This document shows positions 8,787 through 17,865 of a stretch of 64,000 nt of DNA, piece after piece. Origin of the DNA: Anaerolineae bacterium (lineage in GTDB: Bacteria; Chloroflexota; Anaerolineae; Aggregatilineales; Phototrophicaceae). The stretch spans positions 1-64,000 of the forward strand of contig JAJEFB010000031.1 of assembly GCA_022820665.1 (NCBI GenBank), given 5' to 3'. Positions within the stretch are counted from its first letter, which is position 1. The number at the start of each line of letters is the position of its first letter. The notes under the pieces were generated by a model. That model was not told where the DNA came from and made no database searches. It saw nothing but the letters and a program-made list of their open reading frames with translations. The position numbers and the translations under genes were made by a program.

Positions 8787-8824
8787 ATCATGTCATGGCA
8801 ATTGCCGTCATGTGATAAGGCATC

Positions 8825-10177
8825 ATGCAGATGAGATTTTTTCTACTTGGCTCGATTCTGGCTTTATTTTCCACGGTCGCCGCTGCGCAGGATCGCGCTT
8901 GCCCGGCTTTGCAGGATGGGGCGATCGGGAGCGTTTCCAGCGCCTGCGCCGAACAGGAGATTCACTCAATCTGCTTTGGCCATCCCACCGTCTCGCTGGC
9001 ATGGTTGCCCGATGCCGCAACTGCGGCATTCTCGCAGCCCGGCGACCAAGCCGCATCAAAGAGCGTCGACTGGTTTAGCACCAGCAGCGAGGACAAGAGC
9101 TGGGGAACGGCGCGAATCTTGTTCGCTGCTTACCCGCCCGATGGCTTGGAAGCCCAGCCTGCGGCCTTGCTCGCCTTTGGCGATGTCGCGCTCTTCCCCG
9201 CGCCGCGGACGGCGATACCCGCGCTCTTGCTGGACATCAGGGTGGCAGCCGCCCAGGGCGCCAACCTGCGCGCGGAACCCAATACCGACGCGCAGGTCAT
9301 CAGAACGCTGGCCCAGCGCAGCGGTCTCAAGGCGGTCAGACTCAATGAAGACGGCAGTTGGATTCAAGCCTACGCCGACCCGGAAGAAATCGGTTGGATC
9401 AGCCGAGAACTGGCGGCGGGCGATATCGACCTGCTGCCCAGCGCGCCGCGCGACAACGCGGGGGCTCCGCTCTGGTTTTCCTGGCAAGCCTTCGACTTCC
9501 GCAGCGGCATCGACGACGCGCCCTGCGCGGGGGCCGCCGACAGCGGCCTGCTATTGCAGTCGAATCGCTTCCAGCCGCCGCGCCAGTTTTGGCTCAACGG
9601 ACTTGATGTTCGCCTCAACGGCACGGTCTTCCTGCAAGCGCAGATCGACGCCGGCATGTCGATTTACGTCCTGGACGGCGAGGCGTCCATCATCGTCCCG
9701 GAGGCGCGGGTCGTCGTGAAAAGCGGCTTCTATACACAAGTCCCGCTGAGCCCCGCCGAAGACGGCAGTCCCATGTACGCGGAGATCCCCGCGGCGCCCA
9801 GCGCCTACGACTACCAGAGCATGCTCAACTTGCCGATCGCCGCGCTGCCTTATCCCACGCGCGTGGGCTTGGATCCCTACACGATCATAGACAAGCGCCC
9901 CAGCGATGGTCAGAGTCCTCTGGAAGGCATGTCCCCCGAAGCGCCTTGCAAGATCACGGCTGGCACGTTTGGCGCCAACATCCGCTCGCATCCGGATCCG
10001 GAAGCGCCTGTCATCGCTGTCATGGGGCATCGTGAAAGCGCCGATCCCATGGCCCGGGCCATCGGCGCTGACGACTTGCTGTGGTGGAAGCTGGCGGATC
10101 ATGTCTGGATCCGCATTGACGCCACGGTCACTGGCGGCAAGTGCAGCGCCGTGCCTCTGATCGCTTACGATAGCTGA
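8825..10177 (+). CDS. Secreted protein with two bacterial SH3-like domains
   Basis: 450 residues with a signal peptide (MQMRFFLLGSILALFSTVAAAQ). Residues about 138-200 (GANLRAEPNTDAQVIRTLAQ...GWISRELA) form an SH3b domain. A second, weaker copy lies near the C-terminus (FGANIRSHPDPEAPVIAVMG...WWKLADHVWIRI). The region between resembles a cupin/FecR-like beta domain (LNGTVFLQAQIDAGMSIYVL). Cysteines recur in pairs and could form disulfides. SH3b domains usually bind peptidoglycan or other surface polymers. An extracellular, wall-associated role is inferred; no enzymatic motif is visible. An alternative ATG is at 8831. Confidence 0.75.
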   Translation: MQMRFFLLGSILALFSTVAAAQDRACPALQDGAIGSVSSACAEQEIHSICFGHPTVSLAWLPDAATAAFSQPGDQAASKSVDWFSTSSEDKSWGTARILFAAYPPDGLEAQPAALLAFGDVALFPAPRTAIPALLLDIRVAAAQGANLRAEPNTDAQVIRTLAQRSGLKAVRLNEDGSWIQAYADPEEIGWISRELAAGDIDLLPSAPRDNAGAPLWFSWQAFDFRSGIDDAPCAGAADSGLLLQSNRFQPPRQFWLNGLDVRLNGTVFLQAQIDAGMSIYVLDGEASIIVPEARVVVKSGFYTQVPLSPAEDGSPMYAEIPAAPSAYDYQSMLNLPIAALPYPTRVGLDPYTIIDKRPSDGQSPLEGMSPEAPCKITAGTFGANIRSHPDPEAPVIAVMGHRESADPMARAIGADDLLWWKLADHVWIRIDATVTGGKCSAVPLIAYDS

Positions 10178-10268
10178 ATCTTGTCGAGGCAGCCTATCGA
10201 AGGCGGTTGAAACAGGGAAATTCACCACAGAGGTCGCGTAGACACTGACCGCCGGCGCAGAAGTGAGT

Positions 10269-10443
10269 GCAAGTAAGTAATGAGATAAAATGCCGCACTT
10301 CGCTACCATCCACATCCCAGGACGAAATCTGTACGGGTCAGCCGGTGGCTGACCCATTGCTATCGTTCCGCTTATGTTCATTTTGAGGGCGAGCCGCCGG
10401 CTCGCCCGTACAGGCTCCTTATTTTTTTGTATTACTTACTTGG
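10269..10443. repeat. Modular repeat, cargo type A, copy 4
   Basis: A full unit with both termini, flanked on both sides by the nested motif (10232-10250, ggtcgcgtagacactgacc; 10453-10471, one-base variant). The gap to 10690 also holds a gggcgacctgataggtcgcc palindrome at about 10558-10580 and no gene. Confidence 0.85.
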
Positions 10444-10691
10444 AATCATTGAGGGCGCGTAGACACTGACCGCCGACACAGCACTACGAGAGGGGGACCG
10501 GACCCTTTTCCAGCGCGCAAGAAACTGGCGCAAAATCTATATTTTTTCAGGCTCTTTGGGCGACCTGATAGGTCGCCCCACCATTGTCTCCTTTATTTTG
10601 GGATAAGCGCAACGCAAGGGCAATTCTTCATTCGCATGCAATTAATGTCATTCCGCCAACATATTGAAATGCCTCCCTGTTGAGGTAAGGC

Positions 10692-10734
10692 TTGCGATTC
10701 TGCTGTTGTCTTGATAGTATACCTATAGGGGTAT
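10692..10734 (+). promoter_or_regulatory. Promoter with overlapping CsoR-type operator for the copper operon
   Basis: TTGCGA (10692-10697) and TAGTAT (10715-10720) are separated by 17 nt. An imperfect palindrome, atacctataggggtat (10719-10734), overlaps the -10 element and the likely start point. A/T-flanked C-runs facing G-runs are typical of CsoR operators. A repressor bound here would block RNA polymerase until copper releases it. AAGGAGG at 10741-10747 follows as the ribosome site. Confidence 0.65.
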
Positions 10735-10752
10735 GGGTATAAGGAGGGCGGG

Positions 10753-11049
10753 ATGATGGAATCTGCCAGGCAAGTTGAATTGACTCGCGAGGCGCATAAT
10801 AGCAAGACTATCAACCGAATCAAGCGCATTCAAGGACAGCTGAGGGCGCTGGAGGACGTGATCGCCGCCGATGCCGGCAGCTGTGAAGAGCGGGTCTTGC
10901 GGGCCCGCACGATTGAGAAGGGTATGAGCAGCTTGATCAATCATCTCTTCGATTGTTATATCGAAAACACGCTGCAGGCGGAGATGGGCGAAGATCCGGC
11001 CGGCGCCGTCAGCGATTTGCAGAAGATTCTCAAACTGATCAACAGTTAG
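10753..11049 (+). CDS. CsoR/FrmR-family metal-sensing repressor
   Basis: A 98-residue all-helical DUF156 protein: NRIKRIQGQLRALEDVI is the conserved first helix, followed by SCEERVLRARTIEKG and LINHLFDCYIEN. Members are tetramers that bind DNA and let go when Cu(I), Ni, formaldehyde or persulfide binds conserved Cys/His residues. Cys44 matches the first CsoR ligand. The usual His-x3-Cys pair seems to lie one helical turn early (His64, Cys68); a gap-free alignment of the second helix puts Tyr69 and Thr73 at the ligand sites. It sits 15 bp before a copper ATPase gene, which makes copper the likely inducer. The start could also be ATG 10756, better spaced from AAGGAGG. Confidence 0.85.
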   Translation: MMESARQVELTREAHNSKTINRIKRIQGQLRALEDVIAADAGSCEERVLRARTIEKGMSSLINHLFDCYIENTLQAEMGEDPAGAVSDLQKILKLINS

Positions 11050-11064
11050 AAGGGGACACCAGTC

Positions 11065-13512
11065 ATGACAAACAAACAGATTAGTTTACCGGTTACCGGT
11101 ATGACCTGCGCCATGTGCGTCAAGAATGTCGAGCGCAGCCTCAAAGGCGCCGACGGCGTCGCCGATGTCACGGTCAACCTGGCGACGGAAAAGGCGACGG
11201 TCGATTACGACGCCGACCGGCTCAAGACCGACGAGCTTGTCGGGCGGCTGGAAGCGGCCGGCTACGGCGTCGCCGCCGCCAGCATCGACCTGCCCATCAC
11301 CGGCATGACCTGCGCCATGTGCCAGAAGAATGTTTCCCGCGCTTTGAAGAAAGCCGATGGCGTCATCAGCGCGAATGTCAATCTCGCCAGCGAAAAGGCG
11401 TCCGTGTCTTATCTGCCCGGGGCGACGCGCCGCCGCGACCTGGTTGAGGCGGTCGAGCGCGCCGGTTACGGCGTCATCGACACATCCGCCACAGATGCCC
11501 ACGAAGACCACGAAGCGGCTGTCCGTCAAGCGGAGATCGATCGCCAAGCGCGCCTGGTAAAAATCGGCGCCGCCTTCACCATCCCGCTGACCATCCTGAG
11601 CATGGGGCGGCACTTCCTGCACCAGGTCCCTTTCCTGATGGACAACTTCGCTTTCCTGGCGGAGGACATCTGGCTCTTCATCTTCGGCGCGCTTGCCACG
11701 CCTGTCATGCTGCTGCTGGGCAGGCAATTCATCAGCGGCGGGGGCAGATCAATGCACCACGGCCACGCCAATATGGACGTGTTGGTGGCGATGGGCTCCA
11801 TAGCAGCTTATGTCTACGGCCTGATCGTCCTCCTGGGCATCCTGTTCGGATTCAGCGATGTCGTCGGCAAATTGGACTATTTCGAATCGACTGCCGTCAT
11901 TCTCACGCTGGTCACGCTGGGCAAGCTGCTGGAAGCGCGAGCCAAGGGACGGACCAGCGCCGCTATCAAGAAGCTGATCGGGCTGACGCCACGAACAGCC
12001 ACGCTGCTCAGCGATGGCAAGGAGAAGTCGATTCCCATCGACGAAGTCGCCCCGGGCGACGTGCTGTTGGTCAAGCCGGGCGAGCGCATCCCGGTCGACG
12101 CCATCGTGACCGAGGGCCGCTCGGCGGTCGACGAGTCCATGCTCAGCGGCGAGAGCATGCCGGTGAACAAGAAAGCCGGCGACGAGGTCATCGCCGGCAC
12201 GGTCAATCAACAGGGACGCTTGATCGCCGAGGCGCAGCGCGTCGGCAAGGACACCGTTCTGGGGCAGATCATCCGCCTGGTCGAAGCGGCGCAAGCCAGT
12301 CGAGCGCCGATTCAAGCGATTGTCGACCGCGTCTCGGCTTATTTTGTGCCACTCGTCATCGTGCTGGCCATAATCACGCTTGGGGGCTGGCTCACTATTG
12401 GCAGCACGGACCTGCCGACGGCCATCCTCAACATGATCGCCGTGCTGGTGATCGCTTGTCCCTGCGCGCTGGGCTTGGCCACGCCGACCGCCATCATGGT
12501 GGGCACGGGACGGGGCGCGGAATCGGGCATCCTCTTCCGCAACAGCGAATCGCTGGAAAGAACCAAAGCCCTGAGCACGATTCTGCTGGATAAAACCGGC
12601 ACCATCACGGCCGGGCAACCGAGCGTCACCGATGTCATCGCCGGGCCGGGGGGCGACGCGAACGCCGTCTTGCGATTCGCCGCATCAGCCGAAGCCGGCA
12701 GCGAACATCCGCTGGCGGCCGCCGTGCTCGACAAAGCGAAGTCGGAGTCGATTGACTTGTTAACGCTTGAAGACTTCGAAGCGCTGCCCGGTCGGGGCGT
12801 TCAGGCAGCCATCGACGGGCGCGCGGTACTCGTCGGCAACGCCAAACTGATGAGAGACAAGGGAGTCGACATATCAGCGCTGGAGGAAGAGCTCAGTCGG
12901 CTGGCGCGCGAGGCGCGGACCGTGGCCCTGGTCGCCGTCGACGGCGCGCTGATGGGCGCGCTGGGCATCGGCGACCCGCTCAAAGCGAGTTCGCGCGCGG
13001 CTATCGCGGCGCTCAAAGCGCGGGGCCTCGAGGTGGCGATGATCACCGGCGACAACGCGGGCACGGCGCAAGCGATCGCGGAGCAAGTTGGTATCTCGCG
13101 CGTGTACGCCGATGTGCTGCCGGCTGACAAAGCGGCGGTGGTTCAGGACCTGCAAGACAAGGGCGAAAGCGTGGGCATGGTGGGAGACGGCATCAACGAC
13201 GCGCCGGCGCTGGCGGGGGCCGATGTCGGCTTCGCCATCGGCACCGGCACCGATATCGCCATCGAAGCGAGCGATGTCACGCTGGTCAGCGGGGATTTGC
13301 GGGCTGTGGTCGCGGCGCTGGATCTGAGCCGGCGGACGATGCGGACGATCTACGAGAACCTGTTCTGGGCGTTCATTTACAATATCGTGCTGATTCCGGT
13401 GGCGATGCTGGGGGGGCTGCTGCCGATGTTCGCGGCGGCTGCGATGGCGTTTTCGAGCGTGTTTGTGGTGAGTAATTCGTTGCGGTTGCGGGGGGCGCGG
13501 GTCGGCGACTGA
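11065..13512 (+). CDS. copA: Copper-exporting P1B-type ATPase, two N-terminal metal-binding domains
   Basis: 815 residues. Two HMA domains each carry GMTCAMC (the first at 12-18, the second near 83-89). Membrane helices follow, with the intramembrane CPC ion site (VIACPCALGLATPTA), the phosphorylation site DKTGT, the actuator loop (MLSGESMPV), the nucleotide-domain SEHPLA motif and GDGINDAPALAGADVG. This is the full set for Cu(I) export at the cost of ATP. GGGGA lies upstream of the ATG. It follows the CsoR-like gene by 15 bp in one operon and is presumably copper-induced. Coding composition is typical of the window. No copper chaperone gene is seen next to it. Confidence 0.95.
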   Translation: MTNKQISLPVTGMTCAMCVKNVERSLKGADGVADVTVNLATEKATVDYDADRLKTDELVGRLEAAGYGVAAASIDLPITGMTCAMCQKNVSRALKKADGVISANVNLASEKASVSYLPGATRRRDLVEAVERAGYGVIDTSATDAHEDHEAAVRQAEIDRQARLVKIGAAFTIPLTILSMGRHFLHQVPFLMDNFAFLAEDIWLFIFGALATPVMLLLGRQFISGGGRSMHHGHANMDVLVAMGSIAAYVYGLIVLLGILFGFSDVVGKLDYFESTAVILTLVTLGKLLEARAKGRTSAAIKKLIGLTPRTATLLSDGKEKSIPIDEVAPGDVLLVKPGERIPVDAIVTEGRSAVDESMLSGESMPVNKKAGDEVIAGTVNQQGRLIAEAQRVGKDTVLGQIIRLVEAAQASRAPIQAIVDRVSAYFVPLVIVLAIITLGGWLTIGSTDLPTAILNMIAVLVIACPCALGLATPTAIMVGTGRGAESGILFRNSESLERTKALSTILLDKTGTITAGQPSVTDVIAGPGGDANAVLRFAASAEAGSEHPLAAAVLDKAKSESIDLLTLEDFEALPGRGVQAAIDGRAVLVGNAKLMRDKGVDISALEEELSRLAREARTVALVAVDGALMGALGIGDPLKASSRAAIAALKARGLEVAMITGDNAGTAQAIAEQVGISRVYADVLPADKAAVVQDLQDKGESVGMVGDGINDAPALAGADVGFAIGTGTDIAIEASDVTLVSGDLRAVVAALDLSRRTMRTIYENLFWAFIYNIVLIPVAMLGGLLPMFAAAAMAFSSVFVVSNSLRLRGARVGD

Positions 13513-13631
13513 TGGCGCGTACGTTAACCCCCCTCTAAATCTCGCCCCATTGCAATGGGGGGAGACTTTGTCCACTTGTAAGCGAGATTGTAAGGCATGT
13601 AGGGATGCCCCTTGGGTCGCCCGTTGTATTT

Positions 13632-13717
13632 TGGCGGGTTGCTGTCGATGTTCGCGGCGGCGGCGATGGCGTTTTCGAGTGTGTTTGTTGTGAGTAATTC
13701 GTTGTGGTTGCGGAGGG
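13632..13717 (+). pseudogene. Decayed duplicate of the copA 3' end
   Basis: Sequence from ttggcgggttgctgtcgatg through ttcgtgt-like coding to gtaattcgttgtggttgcgg closely repeats the copA tail at about 13415-13498 (gggggctgctgccgatgttc ... ttgcggttgcggg), with scattered substitutions. It lacks an initiation site and the rest of the gene. Between the two copies lies a hairpin-bearing intergenic repeat (gccccattgcaatggggg, about 13543-13561). This may be a duplication that broke at the repeat. Confidence 0.75.
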
Positions 13718-13924
13718 AAAACCTTCGTTCAGGCGATACGTCCGATTTTCCGCAATGAATTTCGTCTGAAGGAGGTGCATCCTACCGATATCTCTACATC
13801 TTGAAGTGCAGTTGGCACTCGGCATTTGTAGCCAGTTATTGCCATTTTGCGTCAAAGTGGGTAGATTAACTGCCCAGAGCAAGATTGTAAGCGAAGCTAC
13901 TCACTTTCCAAGGATACTCACTCT

Positions 13925-14503
13925 ATGACCGAAATTCAGACAATCAGCCTTGAACCATTGCGGGATGGGATTGGACGCTATGTTGCTGAAAGAAGCGGGG
14001 CAGACTACTTGGCGAGCATTGTTGCGCTTGATCAAATGGGTTATGAAGAGAACAAGACATGCGAAATCAAAGACTATGATGAAATTAAGTTGGTAGTCGC
14101 GTTTGAATGGTGTACTGAAATAGACGATGAAATGCGTGATTCAATGAATGACAGCGACCTTGCAGAAGATGGAGCTGTCGGAATCGCGCTCATGTTGATT
14201 GATACGCTTACGAAGTACACTGTAGTTGAACGAGCAGCAGAAGGGTCGGGTGTTGACTTTCTCTTGGGAGACAAAGAGACATTTGATATCTCTGATCGGA
14301 CGGATTTCGGCATACCGACTGCGCGACTTGAGGTGTCAGGTATGCTCCGGGCGAAACCCAAAAGCCGCTTTCGAACTCGCATAAAGGAAAAGGTAAAGCA
14401 GTCAAAAGAGTCTGATTCAGACGGTACGGCAGCATACGTAATTGTGGTCGAGTTTAGTACTCCGATGATAAACTGTACTAGAAGGACGCCTGACGATGGA
14501 TGA
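13925..14503 (+). CDS. Unknown protein, first gene of an overlapping two-gene module
   Basis: 192 residues, acidic, with no signal peptide or membrane helix. I do not recognise its function. A conserved-looking core reads VDFLLGDKETFDISDRTDFGIPTARLEVSG, followed by a basic stretch (RAKPKSRFRTRIKEKVKQSKES). A preceding segment (MTEIQTISLEPLRDGI...) could be a helical N-domain. AAGGA lies 10 nt before the ATG. Its last 8 bases overlap the next gene, so the two proteins are probably made together. The DNA here is visibly more A/T-rich than the flanking copA and amidase genes, which suggests transfer. Confidence 0.65.
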   Translation: MTEIQTISLEPLRDGIGRYVAERSGADYLASIVALDQMGYEENKTCEIKDYDEIKLVVAFEWCTEIDDEMRDSMNDSDLAEDGAVGIALMLIDTLTKYTVVERAAEGSGVDFLLGDKETFDISDRTDFGIPTARLEVSGMLRAKPKSRFRTRIKEKVKQSKESDSDGTAAYVIVVEFSTPMINCTRRTPDDG

Positions 14504-15692
14504 CAAGAATTATCTAAGCGAAAGTGTCAGATTCCACGATTTGGCAATGGAGTTAGCAGACAAGGCCCACTTCGCTAGGCGCATCGGCGACGCGAAGGCT
14601 TACCTACAGTACACTCATGACTCATATGTGAATGAGGCACGAGCTGCGGAATTGCTGCGGCACGATCCGTCGCACCATATGTATTCAATATTGCACCGAA
14701 GTGCAGCAACCTTGGCTTACCGTTGTGGCAAATACAAAGCTGCCGAGAATCTGATTCTTCAAGGTTTAGAGCCTCGGCCCAATGATCGGCTGCGTAATGA
14801 GTTGTACGATCTCCTGAGAAAAGTACTGCTATACGAGAGTCGTGAGTATGCATATCCGCCGCTTGTCGAGAATGAAATCGTTGTAACCCTAACTGGTGTT
14901 GAGGCTGATAACGGCGAACTGGAAGCTGAGTCAAATGCGACGATGATTACAGACTACAAGCATCTTTTACGCATTATAACCGGCCTCGTCCGAAAGTTTC
15001 CGTTTCACCAACTAAACAAGTTTGACGAGAATTATCGCGTACTGACTGCTGTGCCATCCAGAGGCAGCTTCAGAATTAGTATGAAACTGATTGAGATTGG
15101 ACAACTCTCGCTTTCCTTTGTTGACGATGTCGAAAGTGTATATGATAAGGTTTTAGAAAGTCTCGACAGATTAAAAAGCGGAGACACGTTTGCGTTGGAA
15201 GAAAGCTTTGGTGATGAAGACTACTATCACGATTTTATGCGTCTTGCTAGAAATCTAGCGCCTGATGGGGAGCGAGTGAATGCGTTCAGTGTTGAAGCAA
15301 ACATTAAGGGTAACCTAAAAACTGTCCTTTTCGACCGGACAACGGACGAAATAGACAATATATATTCTCCACCTGAAAAAGAGACCGTTGAAGAGAATTA
15401 TCAGGTATCAAGTGATATCGTGACTCTTAGAGGTACCGTGTGGGCTGCTGATGGGAAAAAGAACTCGGACCAGGTTGAATTCTTTGATGACGACGGCAAA
15501 AAGTGGACCATTACAGTACCTAAAAACTTAGGTGAAAATGTCGTGAGGCCGCATTTTGAACTTCGAGCAGAAGTAAAGGCGTATCATCGATTCGTAAAGC
15601 AGAAGCGGAACAAATTGGAGCTAATTAGTATAAGGTCTATTGGGAACGAACTTCCTGAGGGAGACCAGCAGTCGCTTCCTCTCTTGCCATGA
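14496..15692 (+). CDS. Unknown protein with TPR-like N-terminus and OB-like C-terminal domain
   Basis: 398 residues. Residues about 8-110 are paired helices (YVNEARAAELLRHDPSHHMY, RSAATLAYRCGKYKAAENLI) in the style of tetratricopeptide repeats. Residues about 125-280 are a mixed domain opening VVTLTGVEADNG. Residues about 300-380 look like a small beta-barrel (VTLRGTVWAADGKKNSDQVEF...FELRAEVKAY). This three-part architecture is familiar from uncharacterised proteins found next to proteins like its upstream partner; that is recollection, not a search result. It overlaps the upstream gene by 8 bp (ATG 14496, upstream TGA 14501). No enzymatic motif is visible. A scaffold or sensor role is only a guess. 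Confidence 0.65.
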   Translation: MDDKNYLSESVRFHDLAMELADKAHFARRIGDAKAYLQYTHDSYVNEARAAELLRHDPSHHMYSILHRSAATLAYRCGKYKAAENLILQGLEPRPNDRLRNELYDLLRKVLLYESREYAYPPLVENEIVVTLTGVEADNGELEAESNATMITDYKHLLRIITGLVRKFPFHQLNKFDENYRVLTAVPSRGSFRISMKLIEIGQLSLSFVDDVESVYDKVLESLDRLKSGDTFALEESFGDEDYYHDFMRLARNLAPDGERVNAFSVEANIKGNLKTVLFDRTTDEIDNIYSPPEKETVEENYQVSSDIVTLRGTVWAADGKKNSDQVEFFDDDGKKWTITVPKNLGENVVRPHFELRAEVKAYHRFVKQKRNKLELISIRSIGNELPEGDQQSLPLLP

Positions 15693-16157
15693 ATCGTAGC
15701 TGAACACATGTATTGGCGGGGATCTATGCAAGAATCTGAAACCATGAATATACCCCTGAAATCAACTATTAGCGAGATTGGTCAAAGGCTGGTATTGGTA
15801 ATCCTCCCACGACCATCCATACACCCCGCCACATCCCAGACCATCAAACTGACGAAAATCTTTTCCTACGGCAGCAGCCAATTGTCCACCAAACTAAACC
15901 ATCCCCTCGCTGCCCTCGGTGGTTAAAGCCCTTCGCGCCTTTCATGTTTTGCGCTTGTCTTCGGGCGACCTGATAGGTCGCTCCTACAGATTCTCATTTT
16001 CGTGAGTTCGTTGCTTTATGAACCAAGTTTGACTTGCGAGGGCTGTGGTGAAAAACCTTCGCGCTCTTCGTGTCTTTGTGGTTGGCTCAGCCCGCGCCTC
16101 TGTGGTGAATTAACGTGTGGTACACTCGCACAGTAAACGAAGCCCGAGGAACGCGCC
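15693..16157. other. Intergenic region with degenerate repeats, no gene seen
   Basis: It holds a gggcgacctgataggtcgct palindrome (about 15963-15982) and strings such as gcgcctctgtggtgaatt (16095 onward) shared with other intergenic gaps here. A 72-codon frame at 15708 has no coding character that I can support. Confidence 0.6.
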
Positions 16158-17798
16158 ATGACCGAATCCGAATCCACTCCAATAACAGCCGAGCAGATCG
16201 CCGCCGCCCAGACCCTGCTGGACCTCGACTTCAGTCCCGAGCAGTTGGCTCAGATGCTCGAGATCGTCAGGGGCCGGCGCGAGCAATACGCCGCCATCCG
16301 CGCCGCCGAGTTGGACAACAGCGTGCCCATGGCGCTCAATTTCAATGTCAATGTCGCCGATGCCGATCCCCCGCCCGTGCCGCGGGGCTATGCCATGAGC
16401 GCGCAGCCCGCCGTGACGCGCCCGGAGAATCTCGAAGAGGCGGCTTTCTATCCGGTCACGCAGCTGGCCGAGCTCATCCGCAGCCGCCAGGTCACATCGC
16501 TTGAGTTGACCGAGATGTACCTGGCGCGGCTCAAGCGTTATGATGCCGCGCTCAAGTGCGTCGCCGCCTATACCGAAGAGCTCGCCATTGCTCAAGCGAC
16601 GCGGGCCGATGCCGAGATCGCGCGCGGGTTGTATCGCGGTCCGCTGCATGGCATCCCTTGGGGCGCGAAGGACTTGCTGGCGACGCGCGGCTATCCCACG
16701 CAGTGGGGCGCCATGCCTTACAAGGACCAGGTCATCGACCTTGACGCGACCGTTGTGCGGCGGCTGGAAGCAGCTGGCGCTGTGCTCATCGCCAAGCTGA
16801 CGCTGGGCGCGCTGGCCAACGGCGATGTCTGGTACGGGGGCATGACGCGCAATCCCTGGGACACCAGCGAGGGCAGCAGCGGTTCATCGGCGGGACCGGG
16901 CGCGGCGACCGCGGCCGGCTTGGTCGGTTTCTCCATCGGCAGCGAGACGCTGGGCAGCATCGTCTCGCCCTCGACGCGCTGCGGCCTCAGCGGCTTGCGC
17001 CCGACTTTCGGCCGCGTCAGTCGCTATGGCGCGATGGCGCTCAGTTGGAGCATGGACAAGATCGGTCCTATGTGCCGCTCGGTCGAGGATTGCGCCCTGG
17101 TTTTCAGCGCCATTTACGGTCCCGATGGTCATGACCTGAGCATCAGTCCCGAGCCCTTCACTTGGGACCCGGCGCTGGATCCGCAGTCGCTGCGCGTGGG
17201 CTATGTCGCGAGCGCATTTGAGCCGGAAGCGGCCGAGACTGACGATGAAGAGAAGCGGGCGCTCTATCGCAGCCACCTGGAGAACAGCGCCGCCGCGCTC
17301 GAGGTCATGCAGGCGGAGGGCTTCGAGCTTGTGCCGATCGAATTGCCGGCGCGGGAAACGGGCGGACTGTGGACGATTCTGGCTGCGGAAGCCGCCGCCG
17401 CTTTCGATGCTATCACGCGCGATGGCTCGGTCGATACGATGGCGCGCCAGGATGACAGCGCCTGGCCCAACGTCTTCCGCGCCGCGCGTTTTATCCCGGC
17501 GGTTGAGTACATCAACGCCAACCGCGTCCGGACGCTGCTGATGGGGGACATGGCGCGGGTGATGGCTGATGTCGATGTATTCATTGCGCCCAGCCAGGGC
17601 GCCAACGTCCTGCCGATCACCAATTTTACCGGGCATCCCACCGTGGTCGTACCCAACGGCTTCACGGACAAGGGGACACCGACCAGCATTTCTTTCGTCG
17701 GCGGCTTGTATCAAGAGGCGGAGACGCTGGCTGTCGCCAAAGCCTATCAGGATGTTACGGACTGGCATCGGCAGTATCCCGATTTGGATGGTGAATGA
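16158..17798 (+). CDS. Amidase-signature family hydrolase
   Basis: 546 residues with the amidase-signature core: the catalytic Lys in PWGAKDLLATRG, the Gly/Ser-rich strand EGSSGSSAGPGAAT containing the cis-Ser and nucleophilic Ser, then SIGSETLGSIVSP and CGLSGLRPTFGRVS. Such enzymes hydrolyse amides or act as GatA. The roughly 100-residue N-terminal extension before AFYPVTQLAEL and the absence of gatB/gatC nearby favour a stand-alone amidase over the tRNA amidotransferase subunit. The substrate is unknown. There is no signal peptide, so it is cytoplasmic. GAGG 8 nt before the ATG supports the start. Confidence 0.88.
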   Translation: MTESESTPITAEQIAAAQTLLDLDFSPEQLAQMLEIVRGRREQYAAIRAAELDNSVPMALNFNVNVADADPPPVPRGYAMSAQPAVTRPENLEEAAFYPVTQLAELIRSRQVTSLELTEMYLARLKRYDAALKCVAAYTEELAIAQATRADAEIARGLYRGPLHGIPWGAKDLLATRGYPTQWGAMPYKDQVIDLDATVVRRLEAAGAVLIAKLTLGALANGDVWYGGMTRNPWDTSEGSSGSSAGPGAATAAGLVGFSIGSETLGSIVSPSTRCGLSGLRPTFGRVSRYGAMALSWSMDKIGPMCRSVEDCALVFSAIYGPDGHDLSISPEPFTWDPALDPQSLRVGYVASAFEPEAAETDDEEKRALYRSHLENSAAALEVMQAEGFELVPIELPARETGGLWTILAAEAAAAFDAITRDGSVDTMARQDDSAWPNVFRAARFIPAVEYINANRVRTLLMGDMARVMADVDVFIAPSQGANVLPITNFTGHPTVVVPNGFTDKGTPTSISFVGGLYQEAETLAVAKAYQDVTDWHRQYPDLDGE

Positions 17799-17865
17799 TG
17801 GCGATGACAGGGCGATGCCGGACCACGCGCTATTGATTTTCGCGACAATTTCCTGACAAGTCATA

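Noticed and set aside
15708..15926. 72-codon frame
   Set aside because: It lies in repeat-bearing intergenic DNA with no ribosome site and no recognisable protein pattern.
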